DNA of 64,000 bases, taken from assembly GCA_016125095.1 (NCBI GenBank), contig WGMK01000011.1:1-64000 (forward strand), given 5' to 3'. Below, in pieces: positions 57,692 through 64,000 of the stretch. The notes under the pieces were generated by a model. It saw only the letters and a program-made list of their open reading frames with translations, had not been told where the DNA came from and did no database searches. The translations under genes and the position numbers were made by a program. Source of the DNA: Candidatus Hydrogenedens sp. (GTDB lineage Bacteria > Hydrogenedentota > Hydrogenedentia > Hydrogenedentales > JAEUWI01). Numbering within the stretch: the first letter of the stretch is position 1; each line of letters begins with the position of its first letter.

Positions 57692-59518
57692 TTACCGTAG
57701 TGCGTCGGCAGGTGCGGAGGCGGCGTCAAAACGTGCCCGGGCCGCCTCGGCCGACAGCCCGTGGCGCAGCAGGAGAACCGCTACGGGTATGTTGCCTGCG
57801 GCGGCATCCAGGGCCTCTTCGGCAGGTTCCGCCGGGACTTCTGCCAGCTCTGCGACCATGCGAATGGCGCGCTGACGCAGCTTCTCGTTGGTGGGCATCA
57901 TGCCGACCATACGGCCCTGATAGACAAAGCCCGCCAGGGAAAACGCCCCGGTGGTAATCGCGTTCAGGGCGATTTTCGTTGCGGTACCGGCCTTGAGCCG
58001 CGTGCTGCCCGCGAGGATTTCGGCGCCCGTGCGCAAGACGATGGCGATATCCGCCCCCCCCTCGGGACCGGGATTGGCGCTCACCAGTGCCGTCGTGGCA
58101 CCCGCGTCTCGGGCGGCCTCGAGTGCGCCCAGCACATAGGGTGTGCTGCCCGATGCTGCAATGCCCACGACAAAATCGGACGGACTCACGCCAAGCTCAG
58201 CCGCCTCTCGCGCGCCGGCGACGCAGTCGTCCTCGGCGCCTTCCTTGCTGCGGGTCAGTGCGGCCTCGCCCCCGGCTATCCGGCCGACAACACGGTCGGG
58301 CGATACGCCGAAGGTGGGTGGACACTCCGAGGCATCGAGCACACCGAGACGGCCGCTGGTGCCTGCACCGAAGTACATGATCCGGCCGCCTTCGCGCAGC
58401 GCCTTGCCGCCTGCCTCGATGGCGTGGGCTAATGCTTCGGTGCAGCACACCGCGGATTCTGCTGCATGAACGCCCTCTTGCAGCAGTACACGCGCCAAGG
58501 CGGCGGCGTCCAGCGAATCCAGCGGCGGCTTCTCGCTCGCCGATTCGGTGCCCGGCAGTGATGTCTCGGTTGACGCCGTGCCGCGCTCCCATTCGCCTGC
58601 CCAAGCAGGCAGGGGGGCGGCCAGGGCAAACCGGTAGATGGCCCCCGGACCGCGCAACTTGAGGGGAACGAGGTTAAAATCGCCGTGCGTGGAGAGCGCT
58701 TCCTCAAAAGCATCGGCGTAGCGGGCGCACTGTTCAAAGAGGCCGCCCTGACCGAGCACGGGAACGCGGCCCTGGAGTCCGAGCCGGTGCACCGCCGCAA
58801 GCACCTGCGCCACGAGCTGATGCGCCTGCTCGATGATGCACTGCGCCGCGGCGGCATCGCCGGCATCGGCTGCGCGCACGACTACATGGGTCAGCGCGGC
58901 GATATCGCGCTTGGTAGCCTGGCCGGCCCACGGCACCATCAGGCGGAAATCCGTCACGCCCGCCGCCTGCATGAGATCATCCACCAACCGGGTATCGGGC
59001 GCCATGCCGTCGACGGCATGCGAGGCGGCGCGCAACGCGGACACCCCGATGGCGTAGGCGCTGCCCTCGTCGCCGAAGACATGGCCGCGACCGCCCGCCT
59101 GCGCGGTACGGCCGTCCGCGTTCATGGCGAGCACATTCGAGCCGGTGCCGCCGATGGCCAGCACCGCGGCACCGCCGCCGGCGTTCGCGTAGAGCATGGG
59201 ATAGAGATCGTCGGCCACGCGCGCGCCGGCCAGCCCAAGACGCCCCGCGATGGCTTCGCCCATGCGCACATAGGCGGCGTGATCGACGAGGCCCGCTACG
59301 CCTGCGGCCAGCGCCACGGACTCGGGCGGGACATCGGGCAATAGCGATTGCGCCAGCGCGGCGAGCGAATCGATACTCGCTTCCCAGCCATAGGCCATAG
59401 GGTTACACGGCCCGCCCTCTGCCTCGCGCAGCAGCTGCCCACGCGCGTCGAAGCAGCCGCCGCGGCTGTGCGTGCCGCCAGCCTCGATGGCTATCCAGTA
59501 TTCGGGCTGCAATCCCAT
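57692..59518 (-). CDS. Fusion of BadF/BadG-type amino-sugar kinase and N-acetylmuramic acid 6-phosphate etherase
   Basis: 608 aa; CGGAG 8 nt before the ATG. Residues ~6-300 are an ASKHA sugar-kinase domain of the BadF/BadG/BcrA/BcrD family (IAIEAGGTHSRGGCFDARGQ, VLAIGGTGSNVLAM, GGRGHVFGDEGSAYAIG), as in GlcNAc/MurNAc kinases. Residues ~330-608 are MurQ: MYFGAGTSGRLGVLDASECP, GRIAGGEAALTRSKEGAEDD, VVGIAASGSTPYVLGALEAA and ILAGSTRLKAGTATKIALNA, with the C-terminal helical domain. MurQ converts MurNAc-6-phosphate to GlcNAc-6-phosphate and lactate. The fusion could carry out MurNAc phosphorylation and ether cleavage in one chain, with AnmK beside it. Kinase specificity is inferred. Confidence 0.9.
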   Translation of the reverse strand: MGLQPEYWIAIEAGGTHSRGGCFDARGQLLREAEGGPCNPMAYGWEASIDSLAALAQSLLPDVPPESVALAAGVAGLVDHAAYVRMGEAIAGRLGLAGARVADDLYPMLYANAGGGAAVLAIGGTGSNVLAMNADGRTAQAGGRGHVFGDEGSAYAIGVSALRAASHAVDGMAPDTRLVDDLMQAAGVTDFRLMVPWAGQATKRDIAALTHVVVRAADAGDAAAAQCIIEQAHQLVAQVLAAVHRLGLQGRVPVLGQGGLFEQCARYADAFEEALSTHGDFNLVPLKLRGPGAIYRFALAAPLPAWAGEWERGTASTETSLPGTESASEKPPLDSLDAAALARVLLQEGVHAAESAVCCTEALAHAIEAGGKALREGGRIMYFGAGTSGRLGVLDASECPPTFGVSPDRVVGRIAGGEAALTRSKEGAEDDCVAGAREAAELGVSPSDFVVGIAASGSTPYVLGALEAARDAGATTALVSANPGPEGGADIAIVLRTGAEILAGSTRLKAGTATKIALNAITTGAFSLAGFVYQGRMVGMMPTNEKLRQRAIRMVAELAEVPAEPAEEALDAAAGNIPVAVLLLRHGLSAEAARARFDAASAPADALR

Positions 59519-59550
59519 GTTTACCGCTCCGGAAATTCAGGCCCACGATA

Positions 59551-59584
59551 AAGAAAAGGAGCAGGGCGGACAACCCTGCTCCTT
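59551..59584 (-). terminator. Rho-independent terminator of the rpoBC operon
   Basis: Stem AAGGAGCAGGG (59556-59566) with CCCTGCTCCTT (59574-59584) and a 7-nt loop. On the minus strand it is followed by TTCTTTAT. It lies 26 nt after the rpoC stop. Confidence 0.88.
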
Positions 59585-59609
59585 CAAAGCGTAAACGATA
59601 CCGGCGAAA

Positions 59610-62600
59610 TTACGCCGTCTCTTCGGCGAACTCCTCCTCGTCGTCCTCGTTCGCGGTGCGCGCACCGATTTCGAGATCGTCCGAGAAGTCTTCCAGCGCG
59701 GCATCCTTGATGACCGGCTGCGTGCGCTGGTAGTGCGGGCTGCCCGTGCCGGCCGGAATCAGGTGGCCGATGATCACGTTTTCCTTCAGGCCGCGGAGGT
59801 AATCCACCTTGCCCGCGATGGAGGCGTCGGTGAGCACGCGCGTGGTCTGCTGGAACGATGCAGCCGCGACGAAGCTCTCGGTGCTGAGCGCCGCCTTGGT
59901 GATGCCCTGGAGGATCGGCTCGGCTTCCGCGGGACGGCCGTCGCGCTTGGTGGTCTGCTCGTTCGCGTCGTAGAAGCGGATACGATCGACCTCCTCGTGC
60001 GCGAGGAACGGCGTGTCGCCCGGATCGTCCTTCACCTTCACCTTCCGCAGCATCTGGCGGATGATCACTTCGATGTGCTTGTCGTTGGTGCGCACGCCCT
60101 GCAGACGGTACACCTGCTGCACTTCGTCGAGCAGGTACTGGCGGAGCTTCTCTTCGCCCTGCACCTGAAGGATGTCGTGCGGGATGATCGGGCCGTCGGT
60201 CAGGCGCTGACCCGCGTACACGCGGTCGCCCGTGGCCACGTTGAGGTGCTTGCCCGGCGGCACGGTGTATTCGCGCGGCTTGCCGACCGGCGGCGTGACC
60301 ACCACCTTGCGCATGCCCTTCGAGGCGCCCGCCAATTCCACCATGCCGTCGATGTGGCTGATGATGGCGGGGTCCTTCGGCTGGCGTGCTTCGAGCAGCT
60401 CGGCCACGCGCGGCAGACCGCCCGTGATGTCCTTCGTCTTGCTGAACTGGCGGGGCGTCTTCGCGAGCAAGTCGCCGGCCATCACCTCGGTGCCGTCGGC
60501 CACCATCACGTGCGTCTGCGCTGGGATGGTCGCGAACGACATGACTTCGCCGTCGGGGCCAAGGATGGTGATCTGCGGGTGCAGGTCCTGCTTGTGCTCG
60601 GTGATGATGCGCTCTTCCAAGCCCGTATCCGGATTGATGTCCTTGCGCATCGTGACGCCTTCGACCATGCCCTCGAGACGGACGCGGCCGGGCGTTTCCG
60701 CCACGATCGAAATGTTGTACGGGTCCCACACGTAGAGCACGGCGCCCTTGCGGACTTTCTTGCCGTCCTCGATGTGGAGCACGCAGCCCGTCGGCACCTG
60801 GTAGCGCTGCGATTCCTTGCCCTGCGCGTCCAACAGGCCGATTTCACCGCCGCGGTTCACCGCCACGGTAGCGCCGGTGCGGTTGACCGCGGTACGGACA
60901 TTACGGAATTCGATGGTGCCGGCCTCGAGCGCCTTGATCTCGTTGCTCTCGACCTGACGGCTGGCGGCGCCGCCGATGTGGAAGGTACGCATGGTAAGCT
61001 GCGTGCCCGGTTCGCCGATGGACTGCGCCGCGATGATACCCACCGCTTCGCCCAGTTCGACCAGCTTGCCGGTGGCCATGTTGCGGCCGTAGCACTGCGC
61101 GCACACGCCGCGCTTGGACTGGCAGGTCAGCACGGAGCGGATCATCACGCCCGGCAGGCCCGCCTCGGCGATGACCTTCGCGCGCTCCTCGTCGATTTCC
61201 TCGTTGGCATCGACAATCGGGTCCGGGCGGCCCGAGATCATGATGTCGTCGAGCGCCACGCGGCCGACGATACGTTCGTCCAGCGGCGCGATGATGTCGG
61301 AGCCATCGACAAGCGGCTCCATCCACACACCGTTGAGCGTGCCGCAGTCGTCTTCCTCGATGACCACGTCCTGGGCCACGTCGACCAGGCGGCGGGTGAG
61401 GTAACCGGCGTCGGCGGTCTTGAGCGCCGTGTCGGCCAGACCCTTGCGCGCGCCGTGCGAGCTGATGAAGTATTCCACCACCGTGAGCCCCTCGCGGAAG
61501 TTCGAGGTGATGGGCGACTCGATGATGTCGCCGGAAGGCTTGGCCATGAGGCCGCGCATGGCGGAAAGCTGGCGGATCTGCGACTTACTGCCGCGCGCCT
61601 TCGAGCGGAACATCAGGTAGATGCCGCTGAAGCCCTGCTCGTTCTGCTCCATCTTCTTGAGCATCGCCTCGGACACGGCCTCGGAGGTGCGCGTCCATTC
61701 GTCGATGATCTTGTTGTAGCGCTCGCCCTGAGTAATCAGGCCGTTCTGATACATGTCGTCGATCTCGTGCACCACCTGTTCGGCGGCGCCGATGAGCTCG
61801 GCCTTCTCCTCGGGAATCACCATGTCGATCATCGCGACGCTCAGGCCGGAGATCGTGGCGTACTTGAAGCCGGTGCGCTTGAGGTTGTCCAGCAGCGCAG
61901 TCGTCTTCGCGTGGCCATGGTTGCGGTAGCACTTCGCGATGACCTCGCCGATGGCGCCCTGGTCGTGCTCGCGGTTCACGTCGTGAATGGTCACGTCGTC
62001 GATGAGGCCCTCGCGGAAGAGCACGCGGCCGACGGTCGTGTCGATGATGCCCTCGGGCGTACGCAGCTTGATGCCCGCATGGATGTCGCAAATGCCGGAG
62101 GCATACGCCATCACCACCGAGTCCATGTTCGGGAACACGCGGCCCGGCTGCAGGATCTCGCCCTTCGGCCCTATCCACTCGTCCTTGAACTCGCCTTTGG
62201 CGCCCTTGCGGTGGCGCGTCATCCAGGCGATGCCCAGCACGATGTCCTGGCTCGGCGTCACGATCGGCGATCCGTCGGACGGCGAGAAGATGTTCGTCGA
62301 GGACATCATGAGAAGGTGCGCCTCGAGCTGCGCGGCCGGCATGAGCGGCACGTGCACGGCCATCTGGTCGCCGTCGAAGTCCGCGTTGAACGCGCGGCAC
62401 ACCAGCGGATGGACGCGGATGGCCTTGCCTTCCACGAGCACGGGCTGGAAGGCCTGAATGCCGAGGCGGTGCAGCGTGGGCGCGCGGTTCAGGAGCACGG
62501 GGTGATCCTTAATCACGTCTTCCAGGATGTCCCACACCTCGTCGCGGCCCTGCTGAATCACGCGCTTGGCCGCCTTGATGGTGGTGGCATAGCCGCGCTC

Positions 62601-63767
62601 TTTCAGCTGGTGGATGATGAAGGGCTCGAAAAGCTCGAGCACCATGCGCTTCGGCAGGCCGCACTGGTGCAGCTTGAGCTCGGGACCCACCACGATTACG
62701 GAGCGGCCCGAGTAGTCCACGCGCTTGCCGAGCAGGTTTTGGCGGAACCGGCCCTGCTTGCCCTTGAGCATGTCGCTGAGGGACTTGAGCGGGCGGTTGC
62801 CGGTGCCCAGCACCGTGCGGCCGTGGCGGCCGTTGTCGAACAGCGCGTCGACGGCCTCCTGCAACATGCGCTTTTCGTTGCGCAGAATCACCTCGGGCGC
62901 CTGGAGTTCCTGCAGGCGCTTGAGACGGTTGTTGCGGTTGATCACGCGGCGGTACAGATCGTTCAGGTCGGAAGTGGCGTAGCGGCCGCCTTCGAGCGGA
63001 ACAAGCGGGCGCAGGTCCGGCGGAATCACCGGCACCACGTCGAGCACCATCCACGCCGGGTTGTTGCCCGACTTGCGGAAGGCCTCGACCACCTTGAGCC
63101 GCTTCACGGCCTTGGCGCGCGCCTGCTGCGAATTGGTCGTCGCGAACTGCGTGTGCAGTTCCTGGCTGAGCGCCTCGAGATCGATCTCGTCGAGCAGGCG
63201 CTTGATGGCCTCGGCGCCCATCATCGCGGTAAAGCGGTCGCCGTAGGCGGCGCGCGCTTCCTGATAGTCGTCCTCGTTCAGCATCTGCATGCGCTCGAGC
63301 TTGATCTCGTCGCTCGGCAGCTCGCCGATGTCGCCCGGATCGAGCACCACGTACTGCTCGAAATAGATGACGCGCTCGAGCGTGCGGATGCTCATGTCGA
63401 GCAGGTTGCCGATGCAGCTCGGGGTGTTCTTGAAGAACCAGATGTGCGTGACCGGCACGGCCAGCTTGATGCTGCCCATGCGCTCGCGGCGCACCTTGCT
63501 CTCCGTCACCTCGACTCCGCAGCGGTCGCAGGTGATGCCCCGGTGCTTCACCTTCTTGTACTTGCCGCAGGCGCATTCCCAGTCCTTGACCGGGCCGAAA
63601 ATGCGCTGGCAGAACAGGCCGTCCTGCTCGGGCTTGAAGGTGCGGTAGTTAATCGTTTCCGGCTTCTTGACCTCGCCGCGCGACCACTTCAGGATTTCGT
63701 CGGGAGAAGCAAGCTGGATCTGGATAGCGTCAAAGCGCTCGCCGGTGGTAGGGATGTACTTGGCCAA
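59610..63767 (-). CDS. rpoC: DNA-directed RNA polymerase subunit beta'
   Basis: 1385 aa, normal for beta'. The start is TTG with GGAGG 8 nt upstream, three nt after the rpoB stop; no better start exists. Zinc site 1 [20 protein letters not shown] (about residues 65-84), catalytic [15 protein letters not shown] (the three Mg-binding Asp, about residue 465), bridge/trigger-helix regions and the second zinc cluster [15 protein letters not shown]. It ends in an acidic tail. Part of the core transcription enzyme. Confidence 0.98.
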   Translation of the reverse strand: MAKYIPTTGERFDAIQIQLASPDEILKWSRGEVKKPETINYRTFKPEQDGLFCQRIFGPVKDWECACGKYKKVKHRGITCDRCGVEVTESKVRRERMGSIKLAVPVTHIWFFKNTPSCIGNLLDMSIRTLERVIYFEQYVVLDPGDIGELPSDEIKLERMQMLNEDDYQEARAAYGDRFTAMMGAEAIKRLLDEIDLEALSQELHTQFATTNSQQARAKAVKRLKVVEAFRKSGNNPAWMVLDVVPVIPPDLRPLVPLEGGRYATSDLNDLYRRVINRNNRLKRLQELQAPEVILRNEKRMLQEAVDALFDNGRHGRTVLGTGNRPLKSLSDMLKGKQGRFRQNLLGKRVDYSGRSVIVVGPELKLHQCGLPKRMVLELFEPFIIHQLKERGYATTIKAAKRVIQQGRDEVWDILEDVIKDHPVLLNRAPTLHRLGIQAFQPVLVEGKAIRVHPLVCRAFNADFDGDQMAVHVPLMPAAQLEAHLLMMSSTNIFSPSDGSPIVTPSQDIVLGIAWMTRHRKGAKGEFKDEWIGPKGEILQPGRVFPNMDSVVMAYASGICDIHAGIKLRTPEGIIDTTVGRVLFREGLIDDVTIHDVNREHDQGAIGEVIAKCYRNHGHAKTTALLDNLKRTGFKYATISGLSVAMIDMVIPEEKAELIGAAEQVVHEIDDMYQNGLITQGERYNKIIDEWTRTSEAVSEAMLKKMEQNEQGFSGIYLMFRSKARGSKSQIRQLSAMRGLMAKPSGDIIESPITSNFREGLTVVEYFISSHGARKGLADTALKTADAGYLTRRLVDVAQDVVIEEDDCGTLNGVWMEPLVDGSDIIAPLDERIVGRVALDDIMISGRPDPIVDANEEIDEERAKVIAEAGLPGVMIRSVLTCQSKRGVCAQCYGRNMATGKLVELGEAVGIIAAQSIGEPGTQLTMRTFHIGGAASRQVESNEIKALEAGTIEFRNVRTAVNRTGATVAVNRGGEIGLLDAQGKESQRYQVPTGCVLHIEDGKKVRKGAVLYVWDPYNISIVAETPGRVRLEGMVEGVTMRKDINPDTGLEERIITEHKQDLHPQITILGPDGEVMSFATIPAQTHVMVADGTEVMAGDLLAKTPRQFSKTKDITGGLPRVAELLEARQPKDPAIISHIDGMVELAGASKGMRKVVVTPPVGKPREYTVPPGKHLNVATGDRVYAGQRLTDGPIIPHDILQVQGEEKLRQYLLDEVQQVYRLQGVRTNDKHIEVIIRQMLRKVKVKDDPGDTPFLAHEEVDRIRFYDANEQTTKRDGRPAEAEPILQGITKAALSTESFVAAASFQQTTRVLTDASIAGKVDYLRGLKENVIIGHLIPAGTGSPHYQRTQPVIKDAALEDFSDDLEIGARTANEDDEEEFAEETA

Positions 63768-63770
63768 GGC

Positions 63771-64000
<230 letters not shown>

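Overview
The window is a GC-rich bacterial chromosome segment. It carries rpoC and the end of rpoB, nrdR, rpmJ, tatA, gpsA and two tRNAs, so it is not a plasmid or prophage. Several features point to an uncultured member of the Planctomycetota/Lentisphaerota/Hydrogenedentota grouping, and Candidatus Hydrogenedentota is my best guess. These features are exported proteins with Glu-Gly ('EGEGE') linkers, a tandem dockerin-like C-terminus built around ELLRxIQLYN, a planctomycete-style prepilin-like protein (FSLVELMVVIS...), an ECF sigma/FecR pair and a bacterial inositol oxygenase. This assignment is inference from protein style and was not tested by any search.

Left part (1-13.6 kb): an ECF sigma factor and FecR-like anti-sigma pair; a prepilin peptidase / metallo-beta-lactamase / mannose-6-phosphate isomerase run; a SAM methyltransferase preceded by a 44-residue peptide gene; a GT39 glycosyltransferase and a class III aminotransferase; an AraC-Ogt alkyltransferase; an AT-richer multi-pass membrane protein; a crotonase and an inositol oxygenase. 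About 0.8 kb without genes (13.56-14.35 kb) is packed with nested palindromic repeats.

Middle-left (14.3-31.6 kb): a DUF3298-type exported protein, tRNA-Arg(CCU), and a cytochrome c oxidase accessory operon (small membrane protein, CoxB, CtaA, CtaB, SCO, DUF420) that has no coxA or coxC. Next comes a three-gene exported-protein operon: a Cys-rich predicted lipoprotein broken by one TAA, a C-terminally anchored protein and a prepilin-like protein. After gpsA and a YhhN lysoplasmalogenase comes a MacAB-like ABC exporter, followed directly by two more short peptide genes. Those two share an N-terminal motif with the peptide at 6.1 kb. Two paralogous secreted HExxH metalloproteases with C-terminal TM/basic tails follow.

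Middle-right (31.6-48.7 kb): a fused TRAP permease and an esterase; then a six-gene exopolysaccharide operon under a strong sigma70-type promoter. It encodes an ExeA-like ATPase, a TPR membrane protein, a Wza-like/secretin fusion, a Wzc-like tyrosine kinase with an octa-Tyr tail, an O-antigen-ligase-like protein and a GT2. An FHA-GAF-HD-GYP protein is divergent from it, and a response regulator-HD-GYP protein lies near by, so cyclic-di-GMP control of the polysaccharide is plausible.

Right part (48.7-64 kb): a large exported protein of unknown function with three small genes, a double-SGNH-hydrolase secreted protein, tatA, tRNA-Cys(GCA), a MITE-like repeat, two peptidoglycan-recycling genes (anmK and a sugar kinase-MurQ fusion), then rpoC and the 3' end of rpoB.

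The two observations most worth following are the three-member family of short peptides with a conserved 12-residue N-terminus, lying next to a methyltransferase or an ABC exporter, and the chimeric Wza-secretin outer-membrane component of the polysaccharide exporter.
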